A stretch of DNA of 19,868 nucleotides. Source: Prevotella sp. CAG:1031. GTDB taxonomy: Bacteria; Bacteroidota; Bacteroidia; Bacteroidales; Muribaculaceae. Positions within the stretch are counted from its first letter, which is position 1. Each line of letters opens with the position of its first letter. The stretch is taken from assembly GCA_000431215.1 (NCBI GenBank), contig HF985619.1, positions 1 to 19,868 of the forward strand, in the 5' to 3' direction. The notes beneath the pieces are model-generated. The model did no database searches. It was given only the letters and a program-made list of their open reading frames with translations, and was not told the DNA's origin. A program made the position numbers and the translations under genes. Below are positions 1 through 8,232 of this stretch, in pieces.

Positions 1-127
1 ATTGACAAGAGTTCATGTCGCCTCAATCTGTTTTCAGACCGAAGCTCCGTGTTCTCTAACTTGTACTACTTCGTCTATTGCAAGAATTTCAATGTTCTAT
101 GTGGCTCCGCTTTGGAGCCGAAAGCGT
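1..127 (-). other. Probable rRNA-operon leader (5' part)
   Basis: No credible protein is encoded here. Read leftward, this is the stretch directly after a strong promoter at 130-161. It begins with a small hairpin (stem 103-108 with 114-119, loop of 5) and contains further short dyads at 27-38 (TCTG/CAGA) and 5-20 (GACA/TGTC). A structured, non-coding leader behind two tandem strong promoters is what Bacteroidales rRNA operons have upstream of 16S. That identity is inferred, because no rRNA sequence lies inside the window. The alternative is the leader of a strongly expressed tRNA or protein operon. Confidence 0.45.
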
Positions 128-129
128 TT

Positions 130-161
130 GCAAAGTTACGGCATTTTTTCGAACCGCCAAA
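130..161 (-). promoter_or_regulatory. Strong leftward promoter P2
   Basis: The minus strand shows a -7 box TAACTTTG (131-138, followed by C) and a TTTG -33 box (158-161) separated by 19 nt. This matches the Bacteroidetes sigma-ABfr consensus (TTTG, about 19-21 nt, TAnnTTTG) at every defined position. Transcription would start near 123-125 and run off the left edge. Just upstream (171-184) is a GTTGTT-TT-AACAAC dyad inside an AT-rich patch that could act as an upstream activating element. Confidence 0.75.
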
Positions 162-232
162 AAGTTTACCGTTGTTTTAACAACTTTTTGCTTTTCGCAG
201 CCCCTCCGGGCCGTCCTTTTCAAAAGCGAGTG

Positions 233-264
233 CAAAGGTAGAGGTTCCCAGCCAATCTGCCAAA
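233..264 (-). promoter_or_regulatory. Strong leftward promoter P1
   Basis: The minus strand carries -7 box TACCTTTG (233-240) and -33 box TTTG (261-264) with 20 nt between them, again a full match to the Bacteroidetes consensus. It lies about 100 bp upstream of P2 and points the same way. The terminator of the preceding gene ends only 23 bp upstream of its -33 box, so P1 is insulated from readthrough. Tandem strong promoters suggest a stable-RNA operon. Confidence 0.7.
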
Positions 265-287
265 TATCACAGGAAGATTTTTGTGTT

Positions 288-324
288 AAAAAATGTTTCG
301 CCGCTGAGAGCCAGCGGCGAAACA
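288..324 (-). terminator. Rho-independent terminator of the 1523-aa gene
   Basis: A perfect 13-bp stem (294-306 with 312-324, arms TGTTTCGCCGCTG / CAGCGGCGAAACA) closes a 5-nt loop. On the minus strand it is followed at once by six T (288-293). It lies 35 bp past the stop codon of the minus-strand gene ending at 360, so it should end that transcript before the rRNA-type promoters. Confidence 0.92.
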
Positions 325-359
325 AGGTTTAGGGGTTGTGGCGGATGTTTCGGATGTTG

Positions 360-3300
360 TCAGCGGACGGCGACTTTCGCGGCTACCGAACCGGCACGGA
401 CGATATATATGCCGGGGGTGAGCGAGATGGTCGCTGTGCCGTCGACTACGCGCGAGGCCATGGTCGCGCCTGCTGCGGTGTATACGGCTACTGGCATCGC
501 GAAGGGCGTCGAGACGCGCACGGCTCCTTCGACGGCGACGATTGTCGGGCGCACTGCTTCGACAATGGTATCGAGAGCGTCAGAAGAGTTGAGGGTGACA
601 ATGTTCGAGGTGTCAGATTCACCGGCGTCCCACATTGCGGTCACGCAGTAGCTGTAGACGCGGTCGGGCTCGACATTTGCGTCATGGTAGGTCGTCACGT
701 CGGGAGCTATGAGCTCGTAGTTGACGCGCTCGCCGTCGCGATAGACGTTGAAGCCTTTGAGAACGATCTTGTTGGTCGTGGCGCCTTCGGGAGCATAGAC
801 GATGTCGTCGAGCAGGAGGGCGAACTTACCGTTTGAGCGGTGGACGATAGCGAAGTAGAGGGCGCCTTTGGGAAGTTTGAACCTGAATTCGGTCCAGTTG
901 TTGGTCATATTTACTTCGAGGCCCTGTTCGAGAAGGATGAAGTCGTCGACATCGTCGGAAGTCGTCGAATAGTAGACGTCGAAGGTTTCAGGCACGCGCT
1001 GGCTTGTGGCGGCGTTGGCCATAAACGAGATTGTCTGGGCCTTTCCGCAGAGGCGCGGCGAGATGAGCCAGTCGTTGCTGTCGACATCGGGACTTCCGCC
1101 CGAATTGGCCTGGAAGGCAGCGAGCAGCTGTTCGCCCGATACGGCATACCATGAGAATATGTTGGCCTGAGCGGGGTCAATGATCTGCCATGCCATGGGC
1201 TCGCCTACGTGATCGTAGGTGCAGGGGCCGAGGAAAGTGGCGGGGATGATTGTCTTGCAGCCGTCGAGGTCGACGGTTTTCCAATCGCCGATATTGTCGA
1301 TGATGAACGGCCGGTAGCTGTCGAAGTTTTCGGTGACAGTGTTGGCGGGATTGTCGTCGGGGTCTGGAGCCTTCCATGTAAGAGTGACGCCGTTTCCGCC
1401 CGATGCCGAGAGGTTTTCGGGAGCGGGATAAGTGGGCTTGACGATTTCGACTTCGACCTCACCGGAGGAGTTATTCGACTTGTCGAGGTCTTTGTCGAAT
1501 TCTATGCGGGCGCTGTAGACGCTCTTGACGGGATCGGTCACCTCGGGGATGTCGGCGATATCGATCGGAGCTTCATCGCCCGATTCGAGGGTACAGCCTT
1601 TGGTCGTGGCGACATCCTTGCCGTTGCGCATGAGCACAACTGAGAAGTCGCTGCTGCTGACAGGTTTCGATCCGTTGTTGCGGACGTTGAGGGTGAAGCG
1701 GGCGCGCGAGCCGGCATTAGCTTTGGACGGACCCGAGAATCCACGCACTGCGAGGTCGGCTTCTCTGGAATCGATGATCGAGAAGTTGTCAATCACAATC
1801 GGGTAGACATATTCGGTTTTTGACGAGCCAAGGAAAGAAATCTGGATATACTTCGAATTCTTGAACTTATCGAGCGACATCTCATAACGGATCCACTTGT
1901 TGCGGCCGGAGGCCGAGAGGTCGAACGTCTTGAGCGTCTCGGGCAGTTTGTCTTCGTCGATAACGTCGAGAGTGAACGAGGCGGCCTCGTCGGTGCAGTA
2001 ATACCAGAAAGCGAGAGTCGGCTTGTCGGTTCCTTCGAGGGTCACGCGCGGCCCGGTGGCACGCCAGGGGATGTTTGCGGCATACGCCATATAGCCGTAG
2101 CTGTAGGCGTCGCCATCGGGAGCGTCGATTCCTGTTGCGGGAGTTCCGAAAGCGTCCCAGAGGCCGTCCCAGTTGTCGTTGTCGACGACGCGCTGGGAGC
2201 TCCAGAGCTGTTCGTATTTTCCGTTGGCAAACGATTCGTAGACGGGCAGTTTATCGGCGGGGCCGTAGTAGCAGTGGCGGGTAGAGTTGCCCTGATAGCC
2301 GGCGGGGCCTTTGGCGTTGCGCGAGGCAACGGTGACCGATATGAGATCCTGCTTCGTATAGAACTGGTCGGGAATCTGGAAATCGCAGCTGAGGCCCGAA
2401 TAGTTTTCCTTGACCATCGATGCGTCGTTGCTCATAGCGGTGAAGTCGAGGTCGTAGGTGCAGTTTTCGGGGTCGGGGAAACCGCCGTTGACACCCGATG
2501 TCGGGGGCTCCCATGTGGCATGGATGAGACCGGGGGTGTTTGCGTCTTCCCACACGCGGAGATTGCGCGGGTATCCGGGGAGATCCAGGCCGCGGTAGCC
2601 TTCGACACTGGCGGGTTCGCCCTCGCCGTTGGCATTGACGGCGACAAGAGTGTAGGAGTGCTTTCCTTCGGCAGCTTCAGACTTATCGTCATAGCTGAAA
2701 TCAGCGCCGTCGGCGATGCCTGTTTTCACGGTTGTCACCATGAGTCCATCGCGATAGACATTGACGGCGGTAAGGTTGGCCTTAGAGCCGTCGAGAGCGA
2801 AAGCGGGAAGCTTGCCGGTCAGCCTGACACCATCTTTCAATCCTTCGGCAGTGAGATCGGTCAGAGCTTTGGGAGCGTTAGCGGCGAGGCCGGAGATCTT
2901 GACGTTCTTGATCCAGAGTTCACGGCCTGAGTCGCTCGTGACATGGATTCCGAAATAATAGAGACCGTCGGCCGAGGGGGTGAAACGTCCTTCGAGAAGC
3001 ACGCCGGTGCTCGAGACTGACACTATTGTCTTAGCCACGACAGTTGTCGAGAACGAAGCGGCATTGTCGGGATTCGTTCCGGCGAGAACCTCGACGGTCT
3101 CGGGGTTAGAATGGCAGTCGGCCGTTGCCGTGAATGAGTAGGGGGCACCGGCCTTGAGGCTGAAGGGGCCGACGCAGAGATAATCGTCGGCGGCTTTCGA
3201 TCCGGCAGAGTAGACCGCACACTGACGCTGCGGGGTAGTGCGCGTGTCGACCCACCATGTGTTACCGTCTCTGTTATTGTCGATAACAGGATATTCGTTG

Positions 3301-4931
3301 AAGAGGTCGGCAGTTTCGAACGTGTTGAAGTGAGGCAGTTCGAAATAGCGGCCGGCGAAGAACTTGCGCGAGGTCTTGACAGGACCTGTGATTGCTCCGG
3401 CAACGGGAGTAATCTCATACCAGTATTGCGTTTTGCCTTCTTTGGTCAGATTGTCGACAGCGGAAGTCTCCTGAGTTGTGGCTATGGCAACGTCGCCGGG
3501 CTGACGGACAACCTTATAGGTGACGGCGTCGGTGTTACCGCCGTATTCTCCCGTAGCGGCTTCCCATTCGACGGTCACACTGAGGTCGGCGACGTCGGTG
3601 TTGACGTCGAGCGGAATCACGGGAGTGTCGGGACCTATGAAGGCGCTGACGGTGACGGGGAGCGATTCGGCGTCAGCGACGGCGGCCGAGACCATCAGGT
3701 CGGTCATTCCGGCGGCAGGAACCGTAACCTTGACATCCTTCACTTCAGCGCCGGGAGCGGCGGTGCCGCTGGCGAGGGTTGCCGACGAGGTCTTGATATA
3801 ATAAGAGAGACTGCCGGAGAGGTCATTGCCCTTGACATCTTTCGACGGCATCGTGAAGTTCAGCGAAGCCTGAAGAGCTGTGCCTACAGGAGACATCCTG
3901 ACATTTGTCGGCGCTTCGGGAGTGCTGGCTGAAATCTGCTTGTCCTGCTTGAAATAGAGAGTCGAGAAAGTCACGTATGAATCATCACCGGCGGGCTGGT
4001 AGGAGCTGTATCCGGCATTGTAAACCAACGACATTGATCCGTCGGATTTGTTGATTTTAACGATATATCCGGCGCCATAATTGTCGTTGAGCGAGAAATA
4101 GATATAATCCGAGCCCCAAACCATGTCGGCCGATTCAGATCCTTTTAAACCGGGATTCGAGAGATAAAGATCTTCTTCGTAATCCGGATCGTAGACAGCC
4201 GGGAAAGTCAGGGAAGCTTTCTCCGTCATGGTTCCCGTCGACTTGTCGATAGAATAGAGCTTTCCGTCGTAGCCGATACCGTAGAGTGTTCCGTCGCCGT
4301 CGCAGGTCAGCGCACGCAGATTGCGGTCGAGAGCGGCGACTTCGGTCGGAACAAACATAACGTTTTCAGTTAGTTCGGCTGCGGTAATATACATCAGCTT
4401 AGCCGGTGAGGTCTTCTCTACCCTAACGCTATTTTCGACAAAGCATCCGTAGACGCGGTCGGAAGTCGGGTCGTAGCAGAGATCGACAGCACGGGTGTAT
4501 GGGGACGTAAAGGTGAAACTCATAGTGTTGCGCACGAGCTCCCAGGTGTCGGCATTATAGACCGCGTAAGTAATCTTTGAGCTCTTATCGTCATAGCTCA
4601 TCGACACAATGTTTCCTTTGAAATAACAACCCGATAAAGCCGCTATCGACACTGTCGACTTTTTCACATGGCTGCCTTTCGAGTCGATGGCGAACGGCCC
4701 GGTGTAGGTACTCGTAATACCGTAATCACTCTTATAGGCATTTATGCCGTAGAGCTGGCTGTCGCCCTCCTTGACAGCGACACGCTGCGGAGGCGCATTC
4801 CTTTCGACAGCGGGGCGCGCTTTGCGCTGCGCGCGCCGTTGCGGCGCACCGAATTGCGACTCAGCGGCGATGGCCCATGAAGCCACGCCGACAAGAAGAG
4901 CCGATGCGATAAGTGTAATCCATTTTTTCAT
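360..4931 (-). CDS. Large secreted mosaic protein (propeller-like, FN3, choice-of-anchor J, CARDB)
   Basis: This 1523-residue protein begins with a Sec signal peptide (about residues 1-22: MKKW, hydrophobic core, AIA-A cleavage). A basic linker follows, then a repeat-rich region resembling a beta-propeller (about 90-330, with YGIGYDGKLYSID-type strands). Next come FN3-like domains (338-525), a choice-of-anchor J/cleaved-adhesin-like domain (528-682), two FN3 domains (690-890), a second anchor-J-like domain (895-1055), a CARDB-like domain (1058-1165), FN3 plus a third anchor-J domain (1168-1382, with NDWLISPRL), a last FN3 (1392-1447) and a short beta-rich tail (1455-1523) ending GIYIVRAGSVAAKVAVR. 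The tail resembles Bacteroidetes C-terminal sorting domains of the type IX pathway. The likely role is a surface or exported adhesin or glycan-binding protein. No catalytic motif was recognised, so the substrate is unknown. The start at 4931 is fixed by the signal peptide. Confidence 0.85.
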   Translation of the reverse strand: MKKWITLIASALLVGVASWAIAAESQFGAPQRRAQRKARPAVERNAPPQRVAVKEGDSQLYGINAYKSDYGITSTYTGPFAIDSKGSHVKKSTVSIAALSGCYFKGNIVSMSYDDKSSKITYAVYNADTWELVRNTMSFTFTSPYTRAVDLCYDPTSDRVYGCFVENSVRVEKTSPAKLMYITAAELTENVMFVPTEVAALDRNLRALTCDGDGTLYGIGYDGKLYSIDKSTGTMTEKASLTFPAVYDPDYEEDLYLSNPGLKGSESADMVWGSDYIYFSLNDNYGAGYIVKINKSDGSMSLVYNAGYSSYQPAGDDSYVTFSTLYFKQDKQISASTPEAPTNVRMSPVGTALQASLNFTMPSKDVKGNDLSGSLSYYIKTSSATLASGTAAPGAEVKDVKVTVPAAGMTDLMVSAAVADAESLPVTVSAFIGPDTPVIPLDVNTDVADLSVTVEWEAATGEYGGNTDAVTYKVVRQPGDVAIATTQETSAVDNLTKEGKTQYWYEITPVAGAITGPVKTSRKFFAGRYFELPHFNTFETADLFNEYPVIDNNRDGNTWWVDTRTTPQRQCAVYSAGSKAADDYLCVGPFSLKAGAPYSFTATADCHSNPETVEVLAGTNPDNAASFSTTVVAKTIVSVSSTGVLLEGRFTPSADGLYYFGIHVTSDSGRELWIKNVKISGLAANAPKALTDLTAEGLKDGVRLTGKLPAFALDGSKANLTAVNVYRDGLMVTTVKTGIADGADFSYDDKSEAAEGKHSYTLVAVNANGEGEPASVEGYRGLDLPGYPRNLRVWEDANTPGLIHATWEPPTSGVNGGFPDPENCTYDLDFTAMSNDASMVKENYSGLSCDFQIPDQFYTKQDLISVTVASRNAKGPAGYQGNSTRHCYYGPADKLPVYESFANGKYEQLWSSQRVVDNDNWDGLWDAFGTPATGIDAPDGDAYSYGYMAYAANIPWRATGPRVTLEGTDKPTLAFWYYCTDEAASFTLDVIDEDKLPETLKTFDLSASGRNKWIRYEMSLDKFKNSKYIQISFLGSSKTEYVYPIVIDNFSIIDSREADLAVRGFSGPSKANAGSRARFTLNVRNNGSKPVSSSDFSVVLMRNGKDVATTKGCTLESGDEAPIDIADIPEVTDPVKSVYSARIEFDKDLDKSNNSSGEVEVEIVKPTYPAPENLSASGGNGVTLTWKAPDPDDNPANTVTENFDSYRPFIIDNIGDWKTVDLDGCKTIIPATFLGPCTYDHVGEPMAWQIIDPAQANIFSWYAVSGEQLLAAFQANSGGSPDVDSNDWLISPRLCGKAQTISFMANAATSQRVPETFDVYYSTTSDDVDDFILLEQGLEVNMTNNWTEFRFKLPKGALYFAIVHRSNGKFALLLDDIVYAPEGATTNKIVLKGFNVYRDGERVNYELIAPDVTTYHDANVEPDRVYSYCVTAMWDAGESDTSNIVTLNSSDALDTIVEAVRPTIVAVEGAVRVSTPFAMPVAVYTAAGATMASRVVDGTATISLTPGIYIVRAGSVAAKVAVR

Positions 4932-4970
4932 AAGCGATAGAAATTGTGATTAATAAATTGTGTTCCCGCG

Positions 4971-4978
4971 CTAAGGTA
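4971..4978 (-). promoter_or_regulatory. Possible -7 box for the 1523-aa gene
   Basis: TACCTTAG on the minus strand matches TAnnTTTG at all but one defined position and lies 39 bp upstream of the start codon, a suitable distance. No good -33 box is visible at 19-21 bp, so this is only a candidate within the shared 163-bp divergent region. Confidence 0.3.
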
Positions 4979-5042
4979 TGAAAAAAGAGGCGAGTTTTGG
5001 TTGATTTAACAAAAATTAATTAAAAACGCAAGCCCTAATAGC

Positions 5043-5050
5043 TACATTTG
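5043..5050 (+). promoter_or_regulatory. -7 box for the 1025-aa gene
   Basis: TACATTTG is a full match to the Bacteroidetes -7 consensus. It lies 44 bp upstream of the ATG at 5095 and would give a leader of about 38 nt. The -33 position is only AT-rich (TTAATTAA) rather than TTTG, which suggests a weaker or activator-dependent promoter. Confidence 0.5.
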
Positions 5051-5094
5051 CCACCGTAAACCAATCAAACACGGGAAACACAAATACACCGCAA

Positions 5095-8000
5095 ATGACA
5101 CCGAACCACCACTATCTTCCGGCGGCGCTGCTGACAGCGGCACTGCTGACGACAACCACCGCCGCAGGGCGCACAAGCTACGTTATGCCCGTCGGGACAC
5201 AGACCGTCAGCGGCAGCTCGCTTCTCGAGAGACCGCAGAAACGCGCTGTCGGCGCCGGACAACAGCGTCTGGGCGAGAACAGTCCTCTGAAACCTCCCTT
5301 CTGCGAGACATTCGACGATTTCTCTCCTAACCAGGACATCCACGACGAATTCGCCCGGCTGTTCCAGATTATCGACAATAACAACGACACGCGCAAGTGG
5401 GGTCTCTATAACTATGTCGGCGACCGCATCTATGGCCGCTGTGCCTATATGCTTTACCCCTTCGAGGGGCAGGCTGACGACTATCTTATTCTGCGCGCCG
5501 TCAAACTTGAGAAAGGGAAATACTATCTTGTCAGCGTCTATGCCGGCACGTATCTCGACACCGATGAAAAGTCGGCTGAGACCTTCGAGATAAAAATGGG
5601 GCGGCATAACGATGTCGAAGGACTCAACCAGGTCGTGATACCGACTACACGCGTCTATACCTCTCGGCTTGAGCGCATCACCGGCTGGTTCACACCGCGC
5701 TACGACGGCCTATATTATATAGGTGTCCACGGCAACTCGCCCGCCTATCAGGATTACTACAACTATCTCTTCGTCGACAACATCGCCATCGAGGCAGCGC
5801 GTAGCGGTTCAGAGCCATCGAAGGTGACTGACCTGAAAATGGCCAACGATCCCGACGGAACCAACAAAGTGACCTTCACTTTCATAGCCCCCGCCGTCGA
5901 CATCGCCGGCAACAAGCTCAGTTCGCTGACAGAGATAACTGTTACGCGCAACGGCGAAGAGCTGACCACACTGACCGAGGACATTGCTCCCGGCAAAGAG
6001 CTGACATTCAGCGATACACCGCGCAAAGAGGGAATATACGAATATACCATCACAGCGAAAAACAGCGCCGGAGAAGGCGAACCGCTGACCGTCAACCGCT
6101 ACGCCGGCATCCAGCGTCCCGAAGTTCCGCGCTTCACCGAGGCCCGCGAGGCCGAAGGCAACAAGGTTTACCTGAAATGGGAACCGGCCGCCACCGACAT
6201 CAACGGAATGCCCATAAATCCGTCGAAGCTGACCTATAACCTCTTCGACGTCACCAACGGTTTCGAAGACCCGGTTGTCGAATACGACGCCGTCACCGAA
6301 GGCACCTTCGACGCATCGATGAAAGGGCAGCAGCAGACATTCTGCCTCTATACCCTCAACGCCGTTCTCGACAGAAAAGAGAGCGCCTTCACCGTCTCAC
6401 CGATGATCAACGTCGGCACCCCCTTCGAACTGCCCTACCACCACACTTTCACGATGGACGACTACGACCGCTATCCGATGATAACCGACGGCGGAAACGA
6501 AGTATTGTGGACTTTCATCGACGACCATGAATCGGACGTCAAATCGCAGGACGGCGACGGCGGCTATCTGGCCATGATGTGTAACACTCCCGGCATTGTA
6601 TCGAAAATGACCACAGGCAAGATTGACCTCGGACAGGCCGAGCGGCCGCAGTGGAGCATCTGGACCTACGTCTATCCCGACGACGAAAACCGCCTCGAAC
6701 TCGGCGCCACCGACATCGCCGACGGAAGTACGACCGCCCTGCGCACGCTGGCACTCAGCGAACTCGGCACGGGATGGCAGCGCATAGTGATCGACCTCGA
6801 CGGTCTCAAGGGAAAAACCGTTCAGCTGACAGCCAAGGTCACCGTTATTTCCCACGGCTACACCCTCTTCGACAATATGGTCGTTGCCGACCAGCCGGCC
6901 GTCGACCTGTCGATAGCCTCTGTGAAGAGCCCCGCCGCAGCAGCGTCGGGCGACAGCTTCGACGTTGAAGTGACAATCACCAACAACGGATATGACACCT
7001 CAGGAGATTTCCGCACAACCCTGAGCAACAAAGGTCTTGAGTACGACGCCGCCGACAGCTCGCCGCTGGCTCCTGGCGCTGCGACAACGGTGAAGCTCAC
7101 CGGCCGCATGACTGCTCAGGCCGACGACGCCGAACAGTTCACGATCGATATAACTAACGAAAACGACGGTCTCGAAGATGACAACCACCGCGAAATCACC
7201 GTGGTGCGTCTGGTTACGACCCTCCCCGCGCCGCGCTCCCTGACAGCCACTGAAAACGCCGACGGCACGGTTGAGCTGAACTGGACAGCCCCCGACATGA
7301 GTCACGTTGCCGGCGCCCCGGTATCCGATAGCTTCGAAGACTACGACGACTTCACCTCGTCGCCCGGAGACTGGACGACCATCGACGGCGACGGAGGTCT
7401 CATCGGCGGCTTCAACAATGCCGATATGCCTGTCGACTTCACGGCGCAGTCATGGTGGGTCATGCCGACGGCCGACTACCGCTTTATGGACGCCTTCGAC
7501 GGCGAAAAAGTCATGGCGCAGATGTATAACGTCACACCCGACGGACAGGCCGGAGTCGTCAACGACGACTGGCTCATCACCCCCACGCTGTATGGCGGCC
7601 CGCAGACAATAAGCTTCCATGCCAAAGCCCTGCTCGAAGATGTCGCCGAGTTATTCGAGATATGGACGTCGGAGACAGGCACCGACCGCAAGGACTTCAG
7701 ACTGCTCACAGGCCCCGTCGAACACTATTCTGACTGGACGCCGTTCTTCTTCACCGTGCCCGACGGCACACGCCACGTAGCCGTGCGCTGCACCTCAGAC
7801 TACGCCTTCATGCTCATGATCGACAACTTCTCCTATACTCCCGCAAGCGATGCGCTCTCGCTCCCGGCCCTGACAGGCTATAATGTATATGTCAACGGCG
7901 AACTCGCCTCGACCACAACATCGACATCGGCATCGACCCGCCGATTGCTGCCCACCGACACATATAAGGTGACAGCCGTCTACGCCGACGGACGCGAGAG

Positions 8001-8172
8001 CCACTACGCCCTGGCGACACTCTCAACCGAAGATTCGATCGACGGCCCTATGGCCGAATCAACCGACAGCCCGGTCTACTACAATCTTCAGGGACGCCGC
8101 ATAGCCTCGCCCGAGCACGGCGAAGTCTATATCGTAGTCCGCGGCGGCCGCGCCTCGAAAATCCTCTACTGA
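5095..8172 (+). CDS. Secreted FN3/choice-of-anchor J protein with type IX-like C-terminal tail
   Basis: This 1025-residue protein opens with a signal peptide (about 1-24, hydrophobic Ala/Leu/Thr core ending TAAG). It then has a choice-of-anchor J/cleaved-adhesin-like domain (66-233), FN3-like domains (240-335 and 343-440), a second anchor-J-like domain (445-598), a CARDB-like domain (602-705, VDLSIASVKSP and ITNNG), an FN3 edge (710-735), a third anchor-J domain (745-915, DDWLITPTL) and a partial FN3 (925-977). The C-terminus (995-1025) reads YYNLQGRRI and then VYIVVRGGRASKILY, the typical tail of many exported Bacteroidales proteins. The domain order is collinear with residues 528-1523 of the divergent neighbour, so the two are probably paralogs. 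It is likely a surface or secreted binding protein. No enzyme motif is visible and the ligand is unknown. Confidence 0.85.
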   Translation: MTPNHHYLPAALLTAALLTTTTAAGRTSYVMPVGTQTVSGSSLLERPQKRAVGAGQQRLGENSPLKPPFCETFDDFSPNQDIHDEFARLFQIIDNNNDTRKWGLYNYVGDRIYGRCAYMLYPFEGQADDYLILRAVKLEKGKYYLVSVYAGTYLDTDEKSAETFEIKMGRHNDVEGLNQVVIPTTRVYTSRLERITGWFTPRYDGLYYIGVHGNSPAYQDYYNYLFVDNIAIEAARSGSEPSKVTDLKMANDPDGTNKVTFTFIAPAVDIAGNKLSSLTEITVTRNGEELTTLTEDIAPGKELTFSDTPRKEGIYEYTITAKNSAGEGEPLTVNRYAGIQRPEVPRFTEAREAEGNKVYLKWEPAATDINGMPINPSKLTYNLFDVTNGFEDPVVEYDAVTEGTFDASMKGQQQTFCLYTLNAVLDRKESAFTVSPMINVGTPFELPYHHTFTMDDYDRYPMITDGGNEVLWTFIDDHESDVKSQDGDGGYLAMMCNTPGIVSKMTTGKIDLGQAERPQWSIWTYVYPDDENRLELGATDIADGSTTALRTLALSELGTGWQRIVIDLDGLKGKTVQLTAKVTVISHGYTLFDNMVVADQPAVDLSIASVKSPAAAASGDSFDVEVTITNNGYDTSGDFRTTLSNKGLEYDAADSSPLAPGAATTVKLTGRMTAQADDAEQFTIDITNENDGLEDDNHREITVVRLVTTLPAPRSLTATENADGTVELNWTAPDMSHVAGAPVSDSFEDYDDFTSSPGDWTTIDGDGGLIGGFNNADMPVDFTAQSWWVMPTADYRFMDAFDGEKVMAQMYNVTPDGQAGVVNDDWLITPTLYGGPQTISFHAKALLEDVAELFEIWTSETGTDRKDFRLLTGPVEHYSDWTPFFFTVPDGTRHVAVRCTSDYAFMLMIDNFSYTPASDALSLPALTGYNVYVNGELASTTTSTSASTRRLLPTDTYKVTAVYADGRESHYALATLSTEDSIDGPMAESTDSPVYYNLQGRRIASPEHGEVYIVVRGGRASKILY

Positions 8173-8195
8173 GTCTTATAACTTTTATAAATCAT

Positions 8196-8231
8196 ATAAT
8201 CCCTGCGGGCAGCTCTGCCTGCAGGGATTAT
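8196..8231. terminator. Hairpin between convergent genes (bidirectional terminator)
   Basis: A 15-bp stem (8196-8210 with 8217-8231, one G-T wobble) closes a 6-nt loop. It lies 23 bp past the stop codon of the plus-strand gene and immediately past the TAG of the minus-strand ATPase gene. The base of the stem is AT-rich (ATAAT/ATTAT), but there is no clean T-run on either side, so termination may be only partial. Confidence 0.7.
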
Positions 8232-8232
8232 T

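Noticed and set aside
2..332. Short open frames at the left edge on both strands
   Set aside because: They cross two consensus promoters and a terminator stem and have no motifs. The region reads better as control sequence.
6397..6855. Antisense frames inside the two large secreted-protein genes and leuS
   Set aside because: GC-rich coding sequence leaves long open frames on the other strand. Products are low-complexity and unlike known families, while the sense proteins have clear domains.
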